Positions 24,091 through 36,447 of a DNA stretch of 64,000 nucleotides are shown in pieces. The notes beneath the pieces are model-generated. The model did not search any database, was not told the origin of the DNA, and saw only the letters and a list, made by a program, of their open reading frames with translations. The position numbers and the translations under genes are program-made. Numbering within the stretch: the first letter of the stretch is position 1; each line of letters starts with the position of its first letter. Source of the stretch: Powellomyces hirtus (lineage: Eukaryota; Chytridiomycota; Chytridiomycetes; Spizellomycetales; Powellomycetaceae); NCBI GenBank assembly GCA_025526995.1, contig JAHLKG010000021.1, positions 124,001-188,000 on the forward strand, written 5' to 3'.

Positions 24091-24508
24091 ATACCAACCT
24101 ATCTCTGATACGTCTATTGTCGCAGCAGCTATGCAAGGTATTCGCCGTTCATCCACAAGTAACATACGCAATGTGAACATTTAGAGCATGCATCACGGTC
24201 GTAGCACCCCTCATTTGGTTATCCGCTTTGGTTTTCTCGAACGATATGTGTACATTCAAATATCATATCTGCATTTGAATGCAGTGATTTCTGCGGGGCA
24301 TGATCGGTGAAGTTGCAAAGCCAGCACTTTGTATCCATTTGTAGTGCTATGTCGCTGACCCACAGAGTATATGTGGTCAAAAGCGTCAATGTGAAGGTTC
24401 CCGATGCAATTCTAGCAGGGAAGGCATTTGCAATGTGATTGACGGTTGCGCAGTGACTGGCCATGGTTGCAATTCTGCCATTGTACAGGAGAGGTGACGG
24501 TAGGACTG
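24091..24508. other. convergent 3' region
   Basis: 3' flanks of the disordered-protein gene (+) and RNase H2B gene (-). Nothing else seen. Confidence 0.45.
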
Positions 24509-25971
24509 TCATTTCTTGAAGAAACTAGTGATGCTCTTCATCCCTTCCTTGTTGGCTTTCGCCAGAGCTCGTTGACCATGATTCAGTTTCGCTTTCTACG
24601 AATCCAAAAAAGATGCATGATCAGCAAGTGGAGGAAAAGGGTACAGAAGAAGCATCCGTTTCGAAGATGACACGCACCTTAACTGCCGCAACCGACTGTT
24701 GCTCCGCATTGCTGTTCGCCAGCGGTCGTTTGACGACATTTTCAAAGTAGACGTACTCGGATACAGGAGCTTCTTTCAACCTGCGAGAAATGGCATTGGA
24801 TTATGAGACTAGGCGCTGCGTGCGGGGTTCTAAGCACCAGAATCGAAATCGACAGGTAGTTGCTGTCACTACATACCCATACGAGTCCTTAAGGAGGACA
24901 ATCCATGACGGTGGTAGGTAGTCGCCGAGTAATCGGATGGCGACGTGTCTGCGGGATTCTGAGAGAAGAAAAAAAACGCAGGTGTTGGTTGCTTGAAAAT
25001 GCTATGATGAAATGGCGGTCATGTCGTCTCCATACCCAATACTTGTTTCTCCTTCAGTAACTTCTCGCCGGAGCGGAGTGATTGCAAAAGTGTGTACGTG
25101 TCGAACTTTCTTACAATCAGATCACACTAAGCGAATATCGACACGTCAGTAAGTCAAGCTTCGGCTTGGACGATAGTTTGATACACACACCTTTGCTCTC
25201 AGCCACGCAACAACTTTCTCATCGTTTAACCGAAAGAACTGCATGTCCGGTGCTGGTGCTAGCAGCTGAAGTAGATGAGCATATGAGGTCCCACACTTCT
25301 ATGCCGTGCACGGGGCTTCTCTCACATGTGATATCACAGATGCTGTCTAATTTGGCAGGGAGGGCGGCAATGGCTGTCAGCCTGGCGATCTCAGAGTGTT
25401 CTTCGATGTGGAGTAGGTCTTCAAGGGATAGAAAGGATCCTGCTGTCTCTGGAGTCTTGATGTGCAATTATGAAGTAGAAGTCATGATCACAAGCTAGCA
25501 ATTGGTACGCCTCCCCATGATCGCCATACCTTTCGTCTTCGAGCGTCCAGGATCGGTAGAACTAGCAAAAGCGGGTCGAATGGGGAAAATGCATATATGC
25601 TCCCATCTGTGGAATACATTGAACATCATGATGTGATAAAGTGATAACTGCCGCACACCGAAGTCTTACCTTTTTGGACAGTATTGTCAATGAACCACGA
25701 GGTGCGCTCATTCCCATCGACTTGCTGCAATTCTAGCAAGCATGGTTCTTGTGGTCGCAGCATAAAATACACTAGCTCTCCTAACGCACAGCAACACCGT
25801 TCCAATATCAGCCCTTGTCCAGACCACAAAGAACAAAACCCTCTTTCCAACAATACCGGTTCGCGGATGGGGAAGCTGAAGCAAGATGGGTGATGCGACG
25901 TCCTTTCCATCACTTTGCTGAACATTTGGTAGTTCGCTTGGGGTCTTCTGGAGACATATGAAAGCAGACAT
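24509..25971 (-). CDS. RNASEH2B: ribonuclease H2 subunit B
   Basis: Nine exons: 25971-25857, 25780-25670, 25606-25530, 25455-25326, 25252-25191, 25105-25036, 24958-24877, 24780-24678 and 24595-24509. Every phase closes, giving 278 residues. Recognised by a chain of family segments: SPILLQLPHPRTG, ERTSWFIDNTVQ (family: SWFI..TVQ), a FSPFDPLLLVLPIL strand-helix, FRLNDEKVVAWLRAK, IRLLGDYLPPSWI, and the C-terminal QRALAKANKEGMKSITSFFK. The last carries a PCNA-interacting (PIP) box, M-K-S-I-x-x-F-F, as in human RNASEH2B. With subunits A and C it forms nuclear RNase H2, which removes ribonucleotides misincorporated in DNA and degrades RNA:DNA hybrids. The fifth exon's acceptor has a close alternative three codons away; the N-terminal start is the least certain part. 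Confidence 0.85.
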
Positions 25972-27437
25972 TGAAAACGCTCTTAGGAGAGGAATGTGTT
26001 TACATGGTATAAAAATCAAAGATGCCGCGTGCGACATGAAATTGCAAAAACATTCTTTACCTCACAGATTTCCGTGAGAGGATGGAACTGATCCGAGCGA
26101 GCGGATAGCGGAGGAAAGTGGACTTTAGTTATGTGAAGGAACCCGGAGGTATTGGATACTCGGTATTGACAGTATCGAGCACATTTGCATTGACAGTGGA
26201 TTAGTCCGAATGCGTCGGACAGGGCGCGCGTTCCTCACACGACAAATATCCTGGTGGTCGATTGACATCACGCTCGCACATATAAAATCAAACAACGGCA
26301 TAATGACATCAACATTTTGGCACTTTGACTTCACGCAAAAGCGGCTTGCTTTCGAAAACCAGCCGTTCATAACACCATCCCGAGAAACTCAATTTCGCCA
26401 TCTCTTGGTCCCTCATTTCAGCTTGGGAATCCCATCTGCATGAACAGGATCCCATGTTCCTTTGTATGTGATGAACGTAGTGCTGCAACTGCATACATTG
26501 CAACACCACCTCCTCCCTTCCTGTCGATGTCACCTATTTGCAACTGACCTCTCAAGCAACAAACATGCCCAAAGGCCAGCGCGAATGGTAATGGGATTCT
26601 ACGCACCATCCGGATACTAGACAACCGCTATGCCACTCTGAGACTAGTGCGGGTCCCTCAGGATCACGGAGGCGATGTTCAAGGCATAAGCACACATGGA
26701 AGTGAAGAGGAAAAGAGAGGGGGGAAATGGGCAGGATGAGCGCCTTTTATAACCCGGGGCCTCGGGTCTCTCCTACTTTCTTTTCCCATTTTCTTTTTAT
26801 TTTTACCCTCGTCGTTCATGCTATTCATGCCTTGGAGTCAAGATATAATTGACTTGTAAGAATTTGGGCATAGTCGCGAAAGCCTCTCCGATAACAGCTC
26901 TCACACAAACACAACCATGTAAGAAAACCCGCTCCAGCGGTATTTTATCGTAGACCAGCCCAAACACCACACCCGCACTATGGGAGTTCTGCGGTCCTTA
27001 TAATCAGGACTACGGGGACGATGATGAACTATCTCTATAGCATAGGCACACGTGGGAAACAAAGGGAAGATCAGAAGGGAGTCTCAGGAAGCGCCACGCT
27101 TTGTAGCGAAGAGACGCACCACGCGTTGCAAGTGCGAACACGCTCATGGTTGCTCCCATCTTACTGGGGGTTATGTGCGCTGAAGCGCCGCTTGATGCCT
27201 TATACTTAAGGCGGTAACCTTTGTGAAGTTTCTAATCACTTTTTGTCCAGAACGTGGAGACCGCGGATGGTAGTATTATAATCGTATTATGAATGTAAGT
27301 ACTATACAAGCACCAATTAGAAGGATGGTAAAGAAGGAAACTACTATGCCAATATGAACTCGACGCAAAGTGCGTGTGGTAAAGCTGTATATACAGGTAG
27401 CGAAAATGTGAGGAAGAAAAGTGCGATTGTTGATAGC
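25972..27437. other. intergenic, 1.5 kb
   Basis: Upstream of RNase H2B and 3' flank of the hydrolase gene. A TTTTATAACC element near 26745 resembles a TATA box but no plus-strand gene follows. No coding feature recognised. Confidence 0.4.
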
Positions 27438-28925
27438 CTACGCTTGGCGCAATCCGCACGCTTCATATACCCTGTCTTGCACGACGGTCATACACTCCTT
27501 GCGGAACATCAGCTCGCCGTGCGTGACATCGTCGAACCACATCAAATCGACGTTGGGGTGGTTGGTCAAGTACCTTCGGACCTTCGCAGAGGGAACGATC
27601 TGGTCATGAGAAGACAGGATGACCGTGTTGTTTTTCTGTCCGGTCAAGACGTTGGATGGCAGTTCGTCTTTGAAGAGGATGTTCTCGGACCAATTGAAAT
27701 GGCGCGCGAGGGAATGGGCAATGTACAATTCGCGCGCAACAAAGTATTGCATCAGCAGTTCGAGAACGGTGGAAGGTTTGCGGTAGACAAAGTTGTAGGC
27801 GACGGCGGGATCGACAAGAAGGAAGACGATCGGGTCCATGAAGACGGTTGAGGCTACGAGGTGAGGTTTGGCGTGAATCATCCAGCTAACGGCAGCGGTT
27901 CCCAATGAGTGGGCAACGAAACTCGCGCGCGGATGGCCGTGTTTCGCAAGCATGGCTGAGATGCTGGCTACGGTATTTGGGATGGTGGGGACTGATTCGG
28001 CGAGGCGCATGGATACGTGTGGCCAGTCGAGAAGGAACACGTCAACGTCGCGGGGAAGACGGGCGATTAGCGGGGCATAGTGAAGGTAACCGATGCCGAT
28101 GCCGTGTATAAAGACGATCGGGAGCGCCGAGTCGGACTTCTTTGCTGCGGACGCCCGTGCCGGTCGGTAGAAGTACCGCTGAGGTGAGGCGGGTTCGTGT
28201 TCGCTGTTGATGAAGTGGCTGCCAGACGGGGTCACAGAGGTTCCGCGAAAGCCTTGTGCGTGCAGGAAGATGGCTGCAATCGCGTGCATGGCGGATATGG
28301 CAGCGTAGTAGATGAACGGTCTGTGAAACATCTGCATGTCGTCGATGGTCAAGCGCATGCAGTTCATGTTCCGGTCGTGGCCTTGCAAGAAGGAGACCGC
28401 CGAGGCACGTTCGGTGAGGTCGATGAAAACCTCGATTTCGTCCATTTCGGAATCGCTCAAGTCCACCGGCTCGCTGTCGAACATCGCCCAGGCTAACCAA
28501 AGTCTCAGGTTTCCTCTCCGGATCGTCGCAATTGGTGCGCCAAAGAACCATCCAGATATGGAGATTTTGACGGCATCGTGGTCACCTAAAGCTTCCAAAC
28601 ACCGTTCATACAGACGTTTTCTGTCTTCCGGGCTTTTGGCCACATGAGCCGGGAGCCGGCGTGCACGGAGTCTGTTTGCTGTGAAGTGGTGGTATGGGAA
28701 CCAGAGAGTCTCGATGACCATCCAGAGGGTGAGCAAGGAAAGAGCAAACAGCGCTACCCAGGAATTCTCTTGAAGAGTGGAGAGCCATGTTGTGTGGTTA
28801 TCTTTGAGGTAGAAGAAAAGGGATATGACATAGATGTAAGATAGCGGAGTGACGGCGAGGATGATGGCTACGACGGCTTGCCAGAGGCGATAGCCGATGG
28901 ATCGACCAACGATGGCGACTCCCAT
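27438..28925 (-). CDS. membrane-anchored alpha/beta hydrolase
   Basis: A single exon of 495 residues. Two hydrophobic segments near the N-terminus (residues ~13-40 and ~55-75) would anchor it in a membrane. The hydrolase core is in the C-terminal half: oxyanion strand IVFIHGIGIGYLHYAPLI, LLDWPHVSMRL, nucleophile elbow VAHSLGTAAVSWMI (Ser in A-H-S-L-G), acid VILSSHDQIVPSAKV and catalytic His in DDVTHGELMF. These give a complete Ser-Asp-His triad. The middle (residues ~110-230) is a helical insert of unknown role, possibly a lid. The substrate is probably an ester or lipid but cannot be read from sequence. No introns, unlike most neighbours. Confidence 0.85.
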   Translation of the reverse strand: MGVAIVGRSIGYRLWQAVVAIILAVTPLSYIYVISLFFYLKDNHTTWLSTLQENSWVALFALSLLTLWMVIETLWFPYHHFTANRLRARRLPAHVAKSPEDRKRLYERCLEALGDHDAVKISISGWFFGAPIATIRRGNLRLWLAWAMFDSEPVDLSDSEMDEIEVFIDLTERASAVSFLQGHDRNMNCMRLTIDDMQMFHRPFIYYAAISAMHAIAAIFLHAQGFRGTSVTPSGSHFINSEHEPASPQRYFYRPARASAAKKSDSALPIVFIHGIGIGYLHYAPLIARLPRDVDVFLLDWPHVSMRLAESVPTIPNTVASISAMLAKHGHPRASFVAHSLGTAAVSWMIHAKPHLVASTVFMDPIVFLLVDPAVAYNFVYRKPSTVLELLMQYFVARELYIAHSLARHFNWSENILFKDELPSNVLTGQKNNTVILSSHDQIVPSAKVRRYLTNHPNVDLMWFDDVTHGELMFRKECMTVVQDRVYEACGLRQA

Positions 28926-30469
28926 TGTTGCAAAGGAATCAAACTAGATTGGAGGGAAGCTGAAGCGGAGTTTGTTGGAGAAGACAAAGTGCGAGGGAGA
29001 CCGGTTCCTATTTTATAGAAGTGCCAAGCTATTTATTCTCTAATGATGTAAGGTTCGCGTGTCTGTAGCGTCGTGGAATACCAAAAAGAACTCTGGGCGA
29101 TCACTCCGCTTCCATGTGATGAGCCGTTCATCCTTTGAGGAGATGTAAAAACGTACCTTTTTTGCATGAAGAGGTGTGATGATTTCTTGCTTGCGGAGCC
29201 ACGCGCGTGCGAGAAACGCGATGGGTTCCGGGTGAACGGAGGGTTAAAAGGTTGACATGAGACAATCGTGTAACAACGATAAAGACAAATATACATCATG
29301 CCATCAAATAAGGATGATGAGATACATCTTGCTGAGGCTTTTTGACAGCCAGACATTACGTCGTGCATATCCATACAGTACGTGGTGGGATACGGACATT
29401 TGACAGTTGTGTGCGGTAGATGTGGACGATGAATCATCATCATACCGCTTAAATGCGGACGCTGTCAATGCATACCGTAGCACGCATTGTACTACTGCAC
29501 AGCGTAAATTCCCGATTAAATTCATCCAGCCCGCGGAATAGAAGCAGCGGCGGTCTCTGCTTCCGTACGCGATGAATAGGAAACTCCGCCGATCGTTAGA
29601 GAATGCTGTCGCTTTTTGAGTTAACCTTGTTGCAAGATGCATCTTTCATTATCGCACGGTGATGATGATCTATCTCACATAGGCAGGACTCAAGAACATG
29701 TTGCAACGTTATCTCTGCTTGCACGACATGACATCCCACTTGTGAGCAGATATCGTGGCGGCGACATTTTATTTGCTGTCCGTCTTTTCATTCAGTCTTG
29801 ACGTGCTCCTGCAATTAAGGGGAGCCTTACCATGACACTTATCTCGGAAACTGATACGGCGGAAATGTAGCCGTTGTCGACATTCCAGATGAAAGCGAAC
29901 CTTCATTGTGGACAGGCCGCAGTTTCTGCTGGGCAAACCCCAGAAGGGTCCACCAAGCGTCTCTCTAATTGGGCTGTGGCGTTACGCAGATGGACTTGAT
30001 ATGTTGATGGTCTCGTAAGTGGCATCGGCTTTCCTGGACAGTTTTGCCGTGCTTGCGGGTATGATCAATGGTTTTGTAAATCCAGGTGAGGGGATAAATG
30101 GAAGAGAGGGGCGTGAGAAGGCGTGGCACTGGAAGGCATGATTGCCGGTAAGCAATGAATTCATCATCTTGTATCATCAACGAAGATGCCATCGCCCTGT
30201 TCGGTAATATGATCAAGGCTTGCGCTCTTCTTGTTTTCATTTCCTAGTGGTTCAGAGCCGAGTTGCACTGGCCATTCTCTCCAGCCTCCAAAAGGAAAAA
30301 AGTCTTGAGGATGCCACAAAAATCTGGGGCTCTCTCGCTGTGGTGCATTTGTCACTACGTACGTGAGTCGATCGCTGTGGGTTCTAAGCGCGGAGAGGCA
30401 GGCAAAGGTATGGGCCGTCGAAGGCAGGATGCCCTCCGTCGCCTGCTAGCTTACTGCATACATTACTTT
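28926..30469. other. intergenic, 1.5 kb
   Basis: Upstream of the hydrolase gene and left flank of the decayed ABC transporter. I looked for the missing N-terminal membrane segments of the transporter here and did not recognise them. Confidence 0.4.
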
Positions 30470-33400
30470 TCAAAGAGGATCTCTTTATTGTATCTCGAAC
30501 GCTTGCTTCGTCAAGAGATGGCCTGGTTGGACACGGTAAAGCGCTCCTGTGAATTGCTAGATTTCTAAGGGTCTCCGAAGCTCTGAGGCTGTTTCTTCTG
30601 ATGTACAGGCACAGGACCAGGCGCTGAGTAGTTGTCTCACGAACGACGACGTCCATCTTGTCAAGCTGGGAATCGGGGAGGATGCCAGTGCTCTGATCGC
30701 ATCGATGGCGTCCCTAATCGGGGGCTTGGTCATAGCTTTCTACCACAGCTGAATCATAACGTTGATTGTGTATGTGTACGTTCATATAGCACCAACCGCT
30801 CCAATGCTGCCCTTCGTCTCATTTTTTCCCGCACTTCCCTCCAGATTGGCGTTGATGCCACTCCTGATTGGCGCAGCCTATGTTCTCGTCAAGATCGAGA
30901 CCGTCATGCTGGGCCGAGCCAGCCATGCTCTCGGTCAAGCAACACCTGTTGCAGACCAAGCACTTGCTGGAATTCGCACCGTGTATTCATTCTCGCTGCA
31001 GAGACGTTTCGCTGACAGTATGACGAAAAGCTGCAGGAAGTGTCGAACGCAGATGCCAGAAAGGGCAAGGCTGCCGGGTTCGCGGCGGGACTGTTCCAAG
31101 CAATCATTTTCTTGATTTTTGCATTTTCTTTCTGGTATGCAACGAGAGCGGCCATCAATATTGAAATCAGTGGGTCTGATGCTGCGGTGAGTGATTTTGG
31201 ACGCAGGTCTGCTTCAGACATTTCTAGCGAGTTGTGTTCAAACCTCATAAACAATTGACCACCAACAATTCATTTGCAGATCGCAATTCTAGCCATGATG
31301 ATCGTGGCGTTATTGCTAATGGGTGTACTAGACGCTCTATTAGTGCCAGCAAAAGCCCAATCGGCAGCCCGAGTAGTGTATCATACAATCGGCACTTGCG
31401 CGCCCGTGCATGGAACTCACGTAACCGCAGCCGCACCCTCATCACCGGAAATGACGAAATGCACAAACTATGAGCGACATATCTCGTTCCGCAACGTTGA
31501 TTCAGCTACCCGGCCCGCCCGGACATACAGATTCTGAACGGACTGTCGCCGGAGGTCAAATCTGGCCAGACGGTTGCGCTTGTAGGTAGGTCGGGGTCCG
31601 GCATATCAACGACCATTGCGTGTTGCAGAGGTTTAGACCCTTCGGCTGGAAACATCTATCTTGATGGCAGGATATACGATCAATGAATATAACAGTCTTG
31701 CGAAACCAGATTGGATCGTTGGGTATGTCACAGACTCTGTACAGCAACGCGAGGGTTTTGCCTCCAATCAAGGCTGATTTCCCGTTCTTCTTCTGCCAGT
31801 CAAGAGCCTGTCCTCTTTGCTCTTAGGATCAAACAGAACATTCTATTGGGACTTGGTGGGCTGGACAACGTCCCGCCGGCCCGGTTCATAGCCGTCTGCA
31901 AGATGGCACAGTGTCATGACTTCATTTGTATATTCCCGTTGGGCTATGAGACTCCTGTTACTCAGGGCGTGTTGTCTTGGGGCCAGAAGCAGCGTATTGC
32001 TATCGCTTGCGCACTGATTAAGGAAGTCAAGATTCTTCTGCTCGACGAAGGTAGGGCAAGAGCGGAAGGTGTTAGGAGTCTGGCTTAGTGTTCCCGACCA
32101 GGGGGGAGATGACCATCCGTATTTGCGCAAACACTCACGAGTATTCAATTGCGACTCATCATAGCGGAGGAGTTGGACTGCTCATTGCATCAAAAACAGG
32201 CGTACTGACTTTGCTGCTGCTTTCTCTGCCAATCATTACGTTCAGCTACGAGCGCCCTTGATAGCAAGGCCGAGCGCTTGGTTCAGAGGGCTTTGGACGC
32301 AGCTGCTCGGGGCAGAACAACCATCGTTACTGCTCACAGGTAAGAGAGGCGGATTTGTTTCCCTCTGGCCCATCATGAGGCCACTGACTTGTTTTTGTCT
32401 CTCGTCACGGCAGATTATCCACTGTGCGCAACGCCGATGTGATCTATGTAATGAACAGCGGGCAGGTCATAGAGCAAGGAAATCACAAGGAGCTTTTAGC
32501 GCGGAATGGTGTGGATGGCGACATTGTCTGTTCATCAGCTAGATTTCCCCACTCATCACTACCTCATATTGTGATCATCAGGCGTTTACACAAGCCTCGT
32601 AGACAAACAAAAGCTCAGCGGTCACAAAGAAGACAGCAAATCATCAGTTGTTGAAAGAGGAATCGAATCAGCCGACGCACCCGACGCCGTCATGAACGAC
32701 CAAGTTCGCCGGATGATGCAAGAGTCGGTCTTGGTCATGGATTCACCGGAAGTCATTGCCAAGCAGACGCAGTTGCGGTTGAAAGAAGACAAGCTCCGCC
32801 AGCAGAGCGAAAATGATTCGGCGTCGTCGAGGATTGTGCGGAGTGCTGAGATGATGACGACCGAAGGATGGTCGGTTGCTGGTGGGACCATCGCAGCGGG
32901 TATTGGGGGATTGGTAGGTGATTGAGATTGTATCGGTTCAGGCTTTCGTCGGCCTTCTCATTTGCTTTTGCTAATCTCTCGCGCGAGTCGTAGGCGTTCC
33001 CAGGCTTTGCCATCGTTTTGGGTCTGGTCATCGGAAAAATCTCGAAGGAAGAGACAGCAGATACATACATTGCTATGAAGGGTGAGGAGCTCATATTTTC
33101 CGGGCATCCGCTCATCTGGGTGCCAAGAGATTGCTCACCTCCGTCTTTTGCCTTCCCCCCTCTCCTTTTTTCCCTACCCTCATCAGTCTTCCTGGCCTTC
33201 CTCGGTTTCTTCAGCACATGGGCCAAAATCGCGGCATTCGGCAAAGTCGACGCCCGCCTCACATCCCGCCTTCGATTGGCAGTGTTCCAGAATTGGATGC
33301 GGCAGGAAATGGGGTTCTTTGACCGAAAAGAAAATGCTAGCTCTGTTTTGACGTAAAAGCTCAGTTCGATTGCTGAAGTGTCGCATTGCGTCACGGATGT

Positions 33401-35489
33401 CTGGGGGAAGTGTCGCGCAGTTAGGAATGGTATGTGGGCCGACTTGCAAGTGGAGTGTTGGAGTGGTCACTAAGGTTTTGTTTAGTTAGACTGCGTTTAT
33501 CGGTGTCTGCTCTTCCTTACCTTTCTCCCTGGTTTTGACGGTTACCCTTCTTCCTCAGGTAAGAACAAAGGAAAATGCAAGGGAATGGGAGGCAGAGAAA
33601 CATGTTCCTCGGCTCCTGTACTTCTTATCTGTCCGCCTCACAGTTGATCAATCTGTGCTTCATGCGCTGCACCATTCACCATCCGGATTGCTCTTGTTCA
33701 GCATTCTCAACCAATCACTACCTATCATCAGGCGCCGTTCATTCGCCGGCTGCTAGCAAGCGAACGCCACAACCCGCTTTCGCAGCCAAGAGCGCCGAAG
33801 CCACCGAGCAAGCAGCATCTGTCGCGGGCGAGGCAGTCCGGGACGTAAAGACAATGAAAGCGCTGCAGCGTGAGAAACTTGCAGTTCAACGTTATGACAC
33901 ATTCCTCAGCGAGCCCTTCCGCTAGATGAAACGGTGAATGATTGTTGCAACCTGTTGATATTTGACTAGTACAAGCCTTTGGGTTCTGTGATCGATTAGG
34001 AACGCGGTGATTGACTCGTTGGCTGATGCTTTCCAGGTACGGGCTACCCGTGCTGAAACCCGCGTAACCTGAACCTGAAGCTCATTATGCTTTCTGTAGC
34101 CTCAGTCAACAACTGCAATGCTTGTCCTATGCATTGGTTCTCTTGCTGGGAAGAGTCTCTATGAACGAGGCGAGATTGACATCTCAAACGTAAGACGCCC
34201 ATTTGTGCGAAAGATGTTGAAGGTACTTTGCTAACGTCTGTTGACTATAGACGATCACAGCCACCCTAGGCATGATGACAACGATGATCTCCGTGGCAAG
34301 CGCCGCGGCTGCAACAACTGGCTACTCGAAAGGACGTTTTGCAGCCAAAATGGTAAGAAGAACGCTTGGATTAAATCCAAGCTCATACGTGCTGAGTGAT
34401 TGGTTTGCAGACTTTCTTGTTGCACGACCGCAAATCTGACATCGACCCTGACAAGGGTGGGCACATGCCGGGTGAGTTCAAAGCGGGCTTCAACTTTCAG
34501 AACTTGTGGTTCCAATACCCGACCTCGACCGAACCTACTTTCCGTGGAGAGTTCAATTTGGAAGGAAAGAAGAATACTTTTCTTGCTCCCTGCGTCCCTG
34601 CAAGTCCCTGCAGCTTTGCAGACATGTGAAAACAGCTAGAAGACTGATGCATTTGATCTGCGTTGATTAGGTTGGCCATCTGGTTGCGGCAAGTCGACCA
34701 TCATTGGTCTTTTGCAAAGATGGTATGGCGCGAGTGGAGGTGATGCCACGATCGACCACATCCCAATCCGAAACTATGCCGTGATGAAAGGGTTGGGCTC
34801 CAACATGGCGTTGGTCGGGCAGGTAAGCAAAGCAGTCTCGTCGTCCGTAACATTCTAACTCTGCTTTCCCTCTGCAAACCGGGTCTGACTGCTCTTAGGA
34901 AACAGTGCTTTTTGACATGAGCATCACAGAAAACATTGCATGGGTTCCGAAGTGCCAGTTACCAGGGATGAAGTCATTGAAGCGGCGAAGCAAGCAGACG
35001 TGCATACGTTTACCAGCGCATTGCCACAAGGTTACGATATCAGAGTCGGTGCCAAGCGATGCCACCTTCCTGGGGGCCGGAAGCAGCGTATCACTATCAC
35101 ACACGTGCGTTGATTAGAAAACCCAAGACCTTACTCCTTGATGAAGGTTAGGAACCCAGAGCCCGCCTTCGTACATGCAGTTGTTATGACTGATCCTGGT
35201 CTCCACAATGATAGCTACGAGTGCTCTAGACAGCACCGCAGAAGCCGAGATTCAGAAAGCAATCGATAAAGCCGCAGTCGGACGCACGACTGTTACGATC
35301 GCACATAGGTAAGTCCAGAGTCATATACAGTAGCTTTCAGCATGCCATCATAGACTATTCCTTACAATGAAAAATGTGGACCACATTGCTGCGGTGAATG
35401 AGGGAAAGATTGTCGAATATGGTACACATTCCGAGCTTAGCACCTTAAATGGCATCTTTGCTGAAATATGTAGACAACAAAACTTCTGA
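30470..35489 (+). pseudogene. decayed full-length ABCB (P-glycoprotein/MDR-type) transporter
   Basis: Traces of both halves of a P-glycoprotein-like exporter with introns in place. First half: YLERLLRQEMAWLDT, IGGLVIAFYHS, ALAGIRTVYSFSLQRRFAD, HISFRNVD, first NBD. Linker with MMQESVLVMDSPEVI. Second half: FQNWMRQEMGFFDRK, AGEAVRDVKTMKALQREKL, second Walker [34 protein letters not shown], and the closing VDHIAAVNEGKIVEYGTHSE. Disabling lesions: in-frame stops at 30750 (normally Trp), 33354 and 33923; frameshifts near 31017, 31500, 34940 and 35102; Walker A lysine of NBD1 replaced by Ile (codon 31603-31605, GSGIST); signature LSGGQ changed to LSWGQ in NBD1 and LPGGR in NBD2. The N-terminal membrane segments before 30470 and part of TMD2 (33430-33770) are not recognisable. 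Individual exons still look open, so automated predictions may split it. Confidence 0.9.
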
Positions 35490-35755
35490 TAGAGAACGGA
35501 GCGTCTCCAAAGCTCGGAAGCGGTTGCAATCAATACATTGAATTCAGATACAGAACCCAAATTTCAAATTCATATATCTGGTGCAACTGAGATATATCTG
35601 TAGTGCAAGTCCCACAACAGGGACGGCATGTGCATTGTATTTACAATACACATTTCTAAGTCCAGCTATATACATAGGACGCCTGAGGAAAATCACGGGT
35701 ACATTGAGGGCAAGATATGAATTTGAGTGTTCATGTCGTGGGGCGTTCTTGTGGA
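35490..35755. other. short intergenic spacer
   Basis: AT-rich spacer between the ABC pseudogene and the 3' end of the next minus-strand gene. Confidence 0.4.
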
Positions 35756-36410
35756 CTAAATACGCTTTATTTCCGCGACCAGTTTTTTTGCAAACCCAGT
35801 CAAGCCCTTCTTCTTAGAGTGCGCATCTCGAGAATGAGATGTAGGATCCCCATCGAGCGATTTTGCCGCCGATGGTTTCTGTGGAAAGCTTCCATTCGCG
35901 TTGCCAAACACCTCAGCAAGTCGGCTCCCCACAGCCTTCGCGTGCAATTTTTGCTCGGCAGTAGGTGGAACTTGGCTGTTTCTGTGTCGACGTAGCGTAC
36001 CACCAAGTCGCAAGTTAGAAGGTTTGGAGAGCAGTTTTTGCTCGGTTGATGAATGCGTCGTGGATGAGGGGGTCGCAGATGACGTTGTGAATGAGTTGTT
36101 CCCGGGTGCAAGGGTTGTAGATGAGTGGCTTGAAGAGGTACTTTCGATACTGCTTGCAAAAGACCCCAATCGAGCTCTCGGAGTATGTGACGTGGACCTG
36201 GGTGGAGGTGTTGGAGTGGGTGATGGGTGCCTGGAGATGCCGGCGTCATTGTCTATGTTTTCGTGAATGCTGGAATATCCGAGACTGGGCGACGCAGATG
36301 TATCAGTGCCAGGCTTCTGTTCGGTGATGATAGGCAGATAGGGGTGTCCATTCCATGATGCCAAGTCTCTAGGTGAAAAGACTGGGGGAGGGGGAGGATG
36401 CGGACGATGC

Positions 36411-36447
<37 letters not shown>

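Noticed and set aside
30470..35489. A functional ABC transporter split by introns
   Set aside because: Stops and frameshifts fall inside conserved blocks, and the Walker A lysine and both signature motifs are altered, so splicing alone cannot rescue it.
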